Of a stretch of DNA of 53,331 nt, positions 12,276-22,600 are shown one piece after another. The stretch is from Ophioceras dolichostomum (Eukaryota; Ascomycota; Sordariomycetes; Magnaporthales; Ophioceraceae). The stretch lies in NCBI GenBank assembly GCA_003049485.1, contig PYST01000278.1, positions 369 through 53,699 of the forward strand. Direction: 5' to 3'. Position numbers and translations under genes: made by a program. The stretch's first letter is position 1. The number at the start of each line of letters is the position of its first letter. The notes under the pieces were generated by a model that was not told the origin of the DNA, did not search any database, and saw only the letters and a list, made by a program, of their open reading frames with translations.

Positions 12276-13023
12276 GAGTGAGTCGCGTCTTCTCGGCTCG
12301 ATGAGCACTGTTCATTTTTTGGATACGATTGCATTGGAGGGTTCTTGCTGTGGCATTTTGAGACTATCGAGCCAATCTACATACAACTTAGTCACATCCA
12401 AGTCCGTTGCATTCTCCAAGCCTCCCGTGAATGGCCTCTCTCGCCGTTATCGCCAACCCCATATCGCTTTGAACTCGTTCTTGTCAAGGATATCCCTAAA
12501 TCAGAAGCCCCATGGCCATCATAGATTGGAAGGTGCAATACTCTGTCGCGAAAAACACAAATCTCGGTCGTACGATCGAGACAATGACGTGCTCCTCGCC
12601 AGACAAAATGGAGTCGGAGGTACGACCTGCCCTGAGTTCTGCACACGACATCCCAAATGAGGTAGGTGAGCACGGGGGCTAGTGCTTCATTCCAGTAGAT
12701 GGAATGGACCCGGCATTGCAGGTCCACGTCGCGGATGAAACTGTGCAGGCTCCTCTTGCCCGATGTTCATCGTAGCTGCCATGAGAGGGAGTCAGGAGCA
12801 CGCCATAGGAAGGTGCGTGGACACTCGATGCGGAAATCATCTGGATGGGGCAGCGGCAGATTTCTCACTCTTTCCCTAACTGATGGCTCCAGGAAAATTG
12901 AGCGAAGTGGCCACAATGTCAACCAGAGTTGATCAAACCCCTTCCGTCCAGCATCCGCCCTGCTCTGTCCACTCTGTCCACTCTACAACGATCTTGTGCT
13001 TTCATCGACAGACAGCCACAAAG
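12276..13023. other. Intergenic region, no gene seen
   Basis: Short ORFs on both strands lack domains and splice support. This should contain the 3' end of the NACHT-ankyrin transcript and the promoter and leader of the GLEYA gene. No clear TATA box was found. Confidence 0.4.
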
Positions 13024-15505
13024 ATGAAGGGACCAGCTGCGTTGGCAACGCTCGCTCTGGCGGCCATGGCGGCCGCCACCGACTCCTGCTCCGACAACTG
13101 TGGCCGCGCCGTCCACGGACTTGCCCGTCACTCCCCTCACTTCCACGTCCGCAGCTCCATGTGCGCCTCGTTCCTGAAGACCACGAAGACGGTGACGCCT
13201 GAGTAAGTTCCTCCCACTCTACGCGGTTTTTGGCTGGTACCGTGTGCTCCACGCTTCTCTTCTCCGGTCCCAAACTGACGTGGCTTTGTTCAGCATGGTC
13301 ACCATCACGGCGGGTCCTATCCAGGACCGTCACGACGAGACACACACCACACATCGTCACAAGGGCCATACCCACAAGCGCAAGAAGAGCTCGGATCCCA
13401 TCGTGACTGGCACGAAGCCTCACTACGCCTCGGCTTGCAGGGACGTCACTGCCTACTGGAGCGCCTGCCAGTGCTTCGGAATCAAGCCTGCGACCCGGAC
13501 CATCACGGCAGAGACCCCGACGACGACGGTCACGCCTGAGGCCCGATCCACCACCGCTCTCGCCACGTCTCTTTCTGAGACCACTGCAGCCGACGATGCC
13601 ACTACGGAGACGACCACCGAGACTACCACGGAAACAACGACGGATACGACTACGGAGACCACCACAGAAACAATTACCACCACTACGACGAAATCGGCAG
13701 GCAGAGACACCACGTCTGAGGCGGCTGCACCGACTACGTCTCTTGGGACCTCGGCCCTGAGCACTTCATCTCCAGCCACGTCTACTCCTACTGAAACCTC
13801 GTCCAGTGACGCGACTACCGTCATTCCGGCACCCAATACCACATCCGTGGTAGGGGAGACAACGGAGACAACCGCGGTCTCCGAAACCCTGTCGACAGTG
13901 GCAACCAGCGAGGGGGTGCTCAACTCTACGGTGGCCAGCGGGATCCCCACGTTGAACAGCAGTCCAGATGCATCGTCAACGTCCTCGTGGGAGGAGCCGG
14001 CCAGTTCCCCTGCAGTCCCATCTCCAGGCACCAATACGACCACACACGCCTGGACGACACTCTGGACCGAGATCACAACCGCCTCGACCGCAAACACGAC
14101 GTCTTGGTGGTCTCTCACTGAGTCTGACGCATTTGTGAGCCCGACTATCAGCAATTCGGCCGAGGCTCCCCTCAGCGACACAGCTACCGTGCCGTTCGCG
14201 AACACCACTGAAGAATTCACGATAGCTCCTGCGACGGAGGAGCCCGCTACATCCGGCTCCGCAAGCGCGCTGGATACCGAGGAGCCCACTTCGGCTGGAG
14301 ACACCGCCCGGTCCACGGCTCTTACAACAGAGGAACCCTTCACATCTGGCGACACGAGTATGCTGGATACGGAGGAACCTTTTTCGACTTCCTGGTCTGA
14401 CGACACGCCGTGGTCTACGGCTGTTGAGACGGAGGAGCCTGTTTCAACTGGATTCACCACCTGGTCTAACGACACAACGTGGTCCACCCCTGTCGCAACG
14501 GAGGAGCCGGCGTCGACGGGTTTCACTTTCACTTCCTGGTCCAACTACACTACCGCCTCTGACAACACTACGATTTCGTCTAACACGGAAGTTGCAGAGA
14601 ACCCAACAACCGCTGAGATCATCCCGACCGCAACGGAGGACTCTACGACCGGTTCAGCGGAGGAGTCCACGGCAATTGTCTGGCCTGCTGAGACGGAACC
14701 GGCCACTTTCGCCAGCTATCCCACTCGCCCTCTCACCGCCGAGCCCTCATCAAGCACAGCGGAGGCAGAGGGCCCGTCGGGTACATCGGAGGACGCCACT
14801 GCCGGCTCCACAACCTCAACTACTCCACGGCCGCACTGCTCTCACGGTGTCGAGTACGCCGTCTACGCCTTCGCACATTCGAGTCTCCAGTATCAAGCCC
14901 TCTCCGCTGTTGCTGGGACCAGTGGTTACGACTTGGACGTAGCTGGCCTGTTGCGAGGCCTGAAGCCAAACGAGGTCGGCATCGCCAACGCGATTGGGCC
15001 GCAAGGATATCAGCTCGGCGCAAGCCCACATGTCCGGCACATCTCCGGCGGCGGCATGCTGTCAAGCCGGTCGACCCTCGACGCGATTGCGGTGGATCAC
15101 AGGGGCTACGTCCACCCCTCTGCCTCCGGCACCTTCGATATGCAGGTCCTCGGAGCAGACAAGGGCACCATCTTCGCCGTCTGGATCGGGCCGGCGGCCC
15201 GCGCTGGGTTCCAAGTGGACAACGCGGTACTCGCCTCGAACACCACGCTTCAAGCCCCGGGTCTCTCTCCTGCGGGTTATGCGTTCCATGGCAGTGTCGG
15301 CGACTTCATTCCCTTCCGTGTCTTCTGGGCCGCTGTGGGAGGTGGTCACGATGGCTTCGTCTTGCGCCTGAGTGACCCTCGTGGCCAGCTAATCCTCGGT
15401 CCGCAGGCCCCGGAAGATGTTGGAGGGCAGGTTGTTTGCAACTGCTCTGGCGGCGTTGCTGGCGCTGGTGCCTGGCCTGCTTGGGAGGATGAGGTTGTTG
15501 GTTGA
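13024..15505 (+). CDS. Secreted GLEYA-domain adhesin with Thr/Ser-rich stalk
   Basis: Two exons, 13024-13202 and 13294-15505 (intron 91 bp, GTAAGT, branch AACTGAC), give 796 aa. Residues 1-19 are a signal peptide (MKGPAALATLALAAMAAA). A cysteine-bearing N-terminal module follows, ending in YASACRDVTAYWSACQCFG, a motif common in fungal GLEYA proteins. About 400 residues of Thr/Ser/Glu-rich sequence come next, probably heavily O-glycosylated. The C-terminal 220 residues read as a GLEYA (PA14-like) lectin domain: HGVEYAVYAF, then AIAVDHRGYVHPSASGTFDM, IFAVWIGPAARAGF and FIPFRVFWAA. The family role is lectin-type adhesion at the cell surface; specificity is not readable here. No GPI-anchor tail is evident. 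The intact frame suggests a live gene. Confidence 0.85.
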
Positions 15506-16516
15506 TATTGGTTTGTGCGAGGATTGGGAGAGTTTGTTTGCGGGGAGTAATGAGTGAGCCCAGGCTGGAGGATTTTCTTGGCGATCATGTTTAAGATTCT
15601 ATGGTGGAGATTGACCGTGAGATTTTGGTGCAGTATCTTGATAGATGTCAAAATTGGTGGCGGCGAGTGTGAGGATTTGAGAACCATTTCATATTGAGGG
15701 AAAATGGCCGACAGAGCAGTATCGGTTCTGAGGATCTTGGACCACCACTTGCTAGACACCAAAGAGCTGCATTCGCGTATTTGCTCTTTTATATTGTAGT
15801 CGACTTCACGTTTTTGTGAGTGGACTCGCTCTTCAACAGAGATACACAAGATTTTGGCCAACTGTGTCCGTCCCTTTGAATCCTAATTAGTGAGAGGTTG
15901 GCGGCGGGGGAAGCCGACGAAGCGCTTTACCAGAGTAGGGAATTGTCAAAGCGGTGCCCTCGAGTCGTCGGCAGCCTCGATTCGGGTTCACGCCTCAGAT
16001 GGATCCGCCATCTTATTGACTCTTATCTAATCCAGACAACGTGTATTGCTCTTACAACTTTACAAGCGTCGATTGTCCAAATAGGTCCCCACATCTTAGC
16101 AATGCCGAAACTCCAACCTCAAAGGGCAAACCAACTGTGTACTCTGCGCAGTAGTTCTACCGAATCAGTCATTGCATTCAGTCATGTAATACAGTGTAAG
16201 CTGGGTGCACCGTTGTACATACAAAAGAGTGTTCGAGTACAAGCAAGGTACCCATGTGCCCCCTCCGTCCATGGCTGGCTGAGGCGTGACGTAAGTCCAA
16301 ATGCAGCACGAGTGGTGGCCCAGGGCGATGGGATGCCAACGGTCCGGTCCCGCTTCTGTATACTTCGCTTGGTGCCGGCTCTACGAACCGTCCCGGGCAC
16401 TCTACTGGTCGAAGCTTATCTTCATGTCTGGGATCTACTTCTAACTCTGTCCAACTCTGGCCAGGAAATGGGATCAGGTGAAAAGGAATTGAGTGTGCGG
16501 TCAATTCTTAGATGAT
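15506..16516. other. Intergenic region, no supportable gene
   Basis: Open frames at 15898-16515 (+) and 15346-15861 (-) show no domain, signal peptide or convincing splice pattern. The first part is probably 3' UTR of the GLEYA gene. Confidence 0.4.
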
Positions 16517-16867
16517 ATGTTTGAGTTGGTGGCTCCGCCCATGGTCTTCTTGCTTCTGTTGCCGCTGCTGGTTTCCTTGGCTGCCGCGACTGGGTCATGT
16601 GGTTCATGCCGGACGATTCTGACACCAGTGCCCTTAGCCCAAATTACCAGCGTAGACGCAAATTACAGGCAGTCTCGCCTCGGTCCCAGCGAGTCTCTTA
16701 CGGCTTGTAATTCCCTCTGCCACCTCTGTCCAGGGGATGATGAGAGCCTGCCTATGATGCAGAGAGGACCTTGTGATGCACATCCAGGCGGCCCAGCATG
16801 TGCTGAACAACGCCAAGCGCCCTGGGATACATGTATCGCTAAAGAGAAGGAATCGAAGAAGAAATAG
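16517..16867 (+). CDS. Candidate small secreted cysteine-containing protein
   Basis: An unspliced frame of 116 aa, or 108 aa from the ATG at 16541. The second start gives a strong signal peptide (MVFLLLLPLLVSLAAATG) followed by CGSCRTILTPVP and several further Cys residues (CNSLCHLCPG and others), ending in a Lys-rich tail. I recognise no family. Signal peptide plus cysteines is the profile of small secreted proteins, but an antisense frame is also open here and there is no other coding evidence, so this may be spurious. Confidence 0.3.
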   Translation: MFELVAPPMVFLLLLPLLVSLAAATGSCGSCRTILTPVPLAQITSVDANYRQSRLGPSESLTACNSLCHLCPGDDESLPMMQRGPCDAHPGGPACAEQRQAPWDTCIAKEKESKKK

Positions 16868-17331
16868 ACTAATAAGAGCGTACTGGTCTTGGAGGTGCGG
16901 TTGGTGTCCCGTGGACCATGGTCGTCCCGAGGTGGTGCTCTGTTGCCGGCTCTTCTCACAAGGTGTGCGTTGACACTCAAGCAGCCGTGAGTGAGAGCCG
17001 GTGAAGACCGGTGCCAAGATGAATAGGCCGAAATGGCAGCGAGCCTAGCTTGAACATTGGCAAGTACTGGCCGCGAGCGGACGGCAGCGGGGGGTTGACG
17101 GCAGTGGAAGTAGCAGTTCTGCTAAAATGATATATTTCTACAGAAGGAAGAATGTCTATTGCTTGCGAATGAAGTCATGCTGCATCCGATCCCATGCCAT
17201 GTTCGCCAAACCCTCGCCGTGGTGGCTGGGCTCCCGCTATAGATGTGTAGTGTATCGTGTCCCCCATCTCTGACTGACGTACCCTGGTTCCGGCATCTCA
17301 TGTCTCCATACCAACGGTACACCAGTTGCCA
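16868..17331. other. Intergenic region, nothing recognised
   Basis: No domain-bearing frame on either strand. Part of it is likely the 3' UTR of the minus-strand small gene that ends at 17332. Confidence 0.4.
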
Positions 17332-17758
17332 TTACGCGGCATTGTTCGGCGACTCGAGTGTAACAGTGTCGAGCGCTGCTTGAAAGGCATCAATGGCGGC
17401 CTGGGCATTGATACGATAGTCTTCCTCGCGGGCAGCGATATTGGCCGGGCCATCTGGGATGGACGAGGTAATGTGGTCTTGCTGGACCATGTCGACCCAT
17501 GCGGCGGTAGCAGTGTGCTGGTAGTCGTGGGCCAGATGGCTCGGGTGGGACGCTCTGAAGGGAATATGAGAGACAGCATATATACGGTTAGCATCATCGC
17601 TCTGATGTCCAAGGACAGTAGGCCGTGTCAGGTGAGAGAAGGCATTGTGGCCCTGGAGCATAGTGGAAGAGAGTTGAGATTGGTGGGATATCTTACCCGA
17701 ATTTGCCTCCCTTCCTATTCGAGCGCCCCTGACCACGGGAAGGTTTGCCGCTGGGCAT
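17332..17758 (-). CDS. Small hypothetical protein, two exons
   Basis: On the minus strand, exon 1 (17758-17697) and exon 2 (17554-17332) join across a 142-bp intron (GTAAGA donor, TTCAG acceptor, CTGAC branch) to give 94 aa in one frame. Exon 1 encodes a basic, Gly/Arg/Lys-rich start (MPSGKPSRGQGRSNRKGGKF). Exon 2 encodes ASHPSHLAHDYQHTATAAW and an Ala-rich acidic helix around AAREEDYRINAQAAIDAF. A tataaat lies on the minus strand about 170 bp upstream of the ATG, a plausible core promoter. I recognise no family. No signal peptide or membrane segment is visible. The clean splice sites and frame agreement are the main support. Confidence 0.5.
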
Positions 17759-18892
17759 TATTTGGGTGTATCGACGGCTGTGGAGGCAAAAAGACGTGTA
17801 GTTGGAGGAATGATGAGTTGGGGAGCTCGATTCGAGGTAATTCTCCGTTATTCATTTGTATTGATGCGGCGAGAAGCCAGGGAAGAAATGACCCGGGAGA
17901 GGCCCACAACCCCCGAAATTTATAATGTGGACGATAGGAATCCGGTTCGCCTCTTCTTCGCTCCAACTCGGCATGCCTGACGTCCTTGGTGTATGCCAGC
18001 TCGGCGATGTTGATGAGCATTGAGCTCGCCGCGGACATTTTGGACGGCAGCCTATGATACGTGGGCATTGCACAGGGGTGGCACGGCGAGCGGCCAGCGC
18101 TGAAGAGAGAGAAGAAATGGATATCAGCCAATAAAACCACAGGAGGATCCAGGGGCGTAAATGTACATCGGTACGAAGTACTTCAGGGCAAAACTGCGTG
18201 CAGACCATGCCATGCCTATGCATTCAAGACCAGTCAGAAAGCACCCACCTTGGAAAGCTACCCCTCAATGCTGTAATAAGGCCGCCTTTTGCGGGGGGAG
18301 GGACCCGGGGGTAGCTTCTTCGCCCTAATCGGAAAATGAATGGGGCCAGCTGTCCCCTCCCTGCATATTCCATCCGGACTCCTCGCCGACCACCGAACCC
18401 ATGGAGTACTGAGAGCGTCTACTAAGTCGAAAGGGTTAACGCACTCAGCAGGCACCGTCCCAATCCCACAGATGTTGAGTCAGTTGACAGATGCATCTCA
18501 GCTGGCGGGTCCTCGCCTGTTGGTGGTTGCACATATCGGACTACATTCGCCCCACTAAAATTTGGACTCGTGCCAATGAAACACACACATCTTCATCGAG
18601 GCACCCAGGAAGGCGGACACAGGGCGCGACCACGAGCAATTATTTCTCTCCACATCGCCCATCATCAAACACCCTTTCGACTCTCGCACCAGAGTCCTCC
18701 CACTTCTACCACAAGCAGAGGTTCGAGTCTGAACAGCTTTCCAATACGCCGTCTTTTTTTTGTACTGGTCTTTCGCGGCGGTTCTGCAGTCATTTCTTTT
18801 TGCACCAATCTTTTGCCCCTCACCTGGCGTTTCTCGCAGCCTTACCTCCTAAATCACCCACACAGCCAGCAATTCACATCATCTCCACGACC
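17759..18892. other. Divergent intergenic region
   Basis: It separates the minus-strand small gene from the + strand Clr5-ankyrin gene. A frame at 17715-18140 (-) is open but has no domain. From about 18590 to 18892 the + strand is rich in pyrimidine tracts typical of fungal leaders, so it is probably the promoter and 5' UTR of the Clr5 gene. Confidence 0.4.
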
Positions 18893-19418
18893 ATGGCTCC
18901 AAGCGCCGCCACAGACTCGAACGAGTGGGAGAAGGCCAAGGAGACCATTCGCGCCATGTATCTCGCCTTGGACTGTCGGTTGGAGGGGCCCAACGGTGTG
19001 CGCGACTACATGAAGAAGAATCATAACTTCGACAAATCGCAAGTCATCACCTGACATCAGTCCTAGTTCTCACTTCTGTCCGGGAACTGACAAGCAAGCT
19101 CCTAGGAAAACACAATACACCACCAAACTTCGCGAATGGGGTTTCGCCAAATACTCCAAGGTCGACGACCCCCAGCACTTCAAGATCGCGAGCTACAAGG
19201 TTTCCAAGGCCAGGGCCAAGGGGAAAGCGGTAAAGCTTTACCATAAAGGCAAACTCGTCACGGCGAAAGTCCTACGCACGAGGGGCTACCTTGCCCATCA
19301 TGAGAAGAAGGCTTTCGAGCAAGGTAGGTGCTCTTCTAAATTGCCTGCTCTAAAGCTTTATCCAATTTTGACCGTGTTCTCTGTTCTGACAAAACGCAGC
19401 CCCCTCGCCGAAAATGCC
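18893..19418 (+). pseudogene. Clr5-domain 5' part of an LTR-interrupted Clr5-ankyrin gene
   Basis: Exons 18893-19038, 19106-19323 and the start of exon 3 (19400-19418). The product opens MAPSAATDSNEWEKAKETI and contains a Clr5 domain over residues 11-65 (W-x3-K-x-T-I-x3-Y at the start, TTKLREWGFAKYSK at the end). Intron 1 (67 bp) appears to be a GC-AG intron: donor GCAAGT at 19039, branch AACTGAC, acceptor CTAG; only this donor keeps frame. Intron 2 (76 bp) is GTAGGT to CGCAG with branch CTGAC. Exon 3 is broken by the solo LTR at 19419. Read-through runs into the LTR and stops at 19638, giving a short Clr5-only protein. By family, Clr5 is a putative DNA or chromatin-associated domain often fused to ankyrin repeats in filamentous fungi, which fits the downstream part. 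Confidence 0.75.
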
Positions 19419-19651
19419 TGTTGAACCACGGTTGGGTGCACTTCCGTGCACCCACGTGGACGAGTTGCCTCAGTCACCAAGGCAGCCCCCTCGACAGACC
19501 TTAGGTCACGTGGGCCCCTTGGAATCGCTTACAAAAGCGATTCCTCCGACCCACGGGTTGACTACATTTACTCTTCCCTGTACATCATCAGAATCAACAG
19601 ATTGGTTTACCACGCGCGTGTTTGCTTTTTCCCCTTGAAGCCCAACCAACA
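19419..19651 (+). mobile_element. Solo LTR, family B, copy 2, TSD ATGCC, inside exon 3 of the Clr5-ankyrin gene
   Basis: A 233-bp unit from TGTTGAACCACGG to GCCCAACCAACA with perfect 5-bp target-site duplications ATGCC at 19414-19418 and 19652-19656. It is homologous to the inverted copy at 2666-2899. LTR plus one TSD is 238 bp, not a multiple of three, so it shifts the host frame. Removing both restores one continuous frame from the Clr5 exon into the ankyrin exon. Confidence 0.93.
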
Positions 19652-22600
19652 ATGCCTCCTGATTTCGAGCTCGAGATTCTCTCGCCGCAAGGCCAGCGGC
19701 TCAGGCCTCCCACTCCCCAGCCCTCAGACACCCTGATCGTCGCCGCACCAGCACGACAACCAACGATCTTGTTCCCCTCGTCACAGTTCTGGTCGTTCCT
19801 CCGTGGTAAGATATGGCTCGCCTCGCTGCCATTTGAAGGTCGAATGCTTTTTGGAGTCGAACGTTATCGGCTGATGGATGTCTACAGATCGAGTTAGAGG
19901 CCCTCCTACCACCTTCGACGCCTTCCGGCAGCCTATTACGTCCGTCATGTCGGGCACAATGCTTCCTCACATCGAGGCCCTCCTCCCGTCCTCTGGTCTC
20001 ATCGATCTGCTGGGCGACCGAGAACTGCCGCTGAATCAGATTGGTACCGAGCGTCTGATCCAGTTCGGGGGGTACTTGCTGTCAAACAAGCTGCTCGACT
20101 CCGCCGGCTTTGAGCGGCGGCGCGAACTCCCTAGGGTGCTCAAGGCAAGCTGCGCCCTGGAAGCCCTGCTCTCGCAGACGGATGTGCCTGGGGTCGGCAT
20201 CAGGGCCTTACTGGAAAGCGTCTTCAACCTGGCCATGGAGGCCCGAGACATCAGAACAGTGCGGCGACTGCTCGACGAGGGAGTGCGCCCACACGGAAGG
20301 CGGCTCCGTCACGATTACTCCCTGGCCAGAATGATCCCTGCTCTTCAGTACTCCTGCCTCGCCGGACATCTCGATCTTTCTGAGCTCCTCATCGACCGTG
20401 GCTGCGAATTCGGGGAGCCAGAGGCTCTGTCGATCAGTATTGCTATCATCGGTTACTCTCGGAGCGCTGTCGTTGATACAACGGATGCCCAAGAAGCACC
20501 CGTCCGCCCAGCCGAGCCCTCCACCTCAGAGAACCCAAGCGGCCCCGGTTCACATGACGCCGACGACCAGCTTGCCAGAATCTGCCACACGTTTCTGCAG
20601 CGCGGCGTAAAACCCGACCACAAACAGCAATCGCCAGAACAAAACAGATTCGACCGCCGGACAGAGGAGCTACTGGGTTCCTCGACATTGCTCTTGGCCG
20701 TCAAATTTGGTTTCTACAAAACTGCTCAGTTGCTTTTCAGCCATAGCGCGGGTCCTGCCTGGGACCCTAGGGACGGAACATCTATCCTCCGCGCACTCCT
20801 TGCTCCATATGTACGCTGCAATCCTGACCACGTCCCATTTGTTTATTCCATGGGGCGATTTCGGCTTCTCTCGCCCGATGCGAGGTTCCCCCTCTGGCTC
20901 GTACAGCGTCTCCTAGAGCACGGGGCCGATCCTGGGGTGTGGCTGATCTGTGACGAGAACTGTGGCACAAGTCGCGTATCGCTCGTATCCCTCGCCGCCC
21001 GCCATTCCGTTGAAGCTCTCCAGCTATGTTTGCGCTTTCTGGTCAAGCGGCAACCGCAGTTGGCCCCGAGAACTGGGGAAGACCAGCCAGAATGGTGGAG
21101 GGCATACGCGGGCGCGTTACGAAGAAGAACCCATATTTTCCCTCTCGACCCGCCTCGGGACGGCTATTATCCTGATTGTTTAGCCTTAGTCGACACTTCG
21201 GCCACCACTTGGATGTCGGCGATCGTCTCGTTGATAAACCGGGCGGATCCACTAGAGCAGCGCCGTCTGCTTGTCGAAGTCTTTGCTTTGTGTCGTGTAG
21301 ATGTGGTACGGGAGATCGTTTCAGCCGTTCAGCCCAGCCCACTACTTCTCTTGAAGGGCGACAGAATCAGTCCAGACTGCCTGCTTCCCGGCCTAGGAGC
21401 CTTCTCCGTCGACGCCCTCTGCGATGTCTTGGGCGACGGGCTTCTCGAGAAACTCCCGGCGGAGACATTACACGCAGCAATCGTCTACGGCAACTTCCCC
21501 CTGGCCGAGTTCCTTATCCGGGGAGGTTTCGAGGTCAACATCCCTGTCGGAGGGGATACTGCTCTCCGCGCCGCCGTGTTGACACAGAACAGGCCAATTA
21601 TTGATCTGCTTTTGGCTGCCGGGGCCAAACCTGATGTCGCCTCCCACAAGGAATGCTGCGTGTGCGATAAAACGCTCGGCATCAGCGCACTCACGGCGGC
21701 TGTTGAGGTTGGAGATCAGGAACTCGTCGTTCAAATGGTGGAGGCTGGGGCGGACATCGAGGCGACTGGAGCGCCAGTGACCCTGCTGCCAGAACGAATT
21801 CGGCATTGGTGCATAAGTCCGGTCGCGGCAGCGACTCGTCTCGCAATCGCCGGCAACGACGGCCCGTTCCGCTACCTTAGCGGTCTTCAGGTCCGTGTTA
21901 GCCCAAGCCGAGACCTCCTCCCCGCCTTCATATACTTTCGAACACCTCTAAGTGAGGCTCTACGGGTCTGTGGACGTTTCGGTGATCAGGCCCTCGACTT
22001 CTCACATTACCTTCTATCCAGAGGCTCTTCTCCGTTCGACCTGCAGGCTGTTGAGCTGGCCAGCCTTGAGGGCCTGCGTTTGCTTGTCCGCTTCATGGTC
22101 CACCGGGCTACTGGCCTCCCAAAGAGCACAACAGCAGCACAACTGGCACTGATGCGGGCTCTTGATTTCAACGACGATGCTCTTGTCGAAGCAATCCTCA
22201 AGAGTAAAATCGGAGGAGACTTAAGCCATGGGCACATCATCTCGTTCAATCCCTCCAGCCTTATCCGACAAGGAAGTTTACGCCTGATCCGGAGGGTTCT
22301 GAAAGCTGGTCTCAGCCTTCGAAACCGTCGCTTTGAGTGTCCCTGCCAAACGGCGTTCTCGTCGGAGAGATTTGATGTCTTGGGGCTGCTCCTTCAATTG
22401 GGCCTACGGCCACGCAGCAATACCATCATGTTGGCCAGCATCGAGGCGCGACAGAACAACATTGTCAGGCTTCTGCTAGACCACGGAGGCAATTCAAGCT
22501 TCGTATTTGAGCTGCACACCCGCCGAGCGTACAATGAACCAGGTTTCGGTCACCGACTACACAGCCCGACTGACACTGTCTTGACGATTGATCCCGTTCA

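Noticed and set aside
13453..14544. 363-codon minus-strand open frame
   Set aside because: It is the complement of the Thr/Ser-rich stalk of the GLEYA adhesin; the Val/Ser-rich product reflects ACN/TCN codons on the other strand.
15898..16515. 205-codon + strand open frame
   Set aside because: No domain, no codon character and overlapping antisense frames; judged non-coding.
18713..18735. tRNA B-box-like GGTTCGAGTC
   Set aside because: No matching A box, acceptor stem or cloverleaf can be drawn around it.
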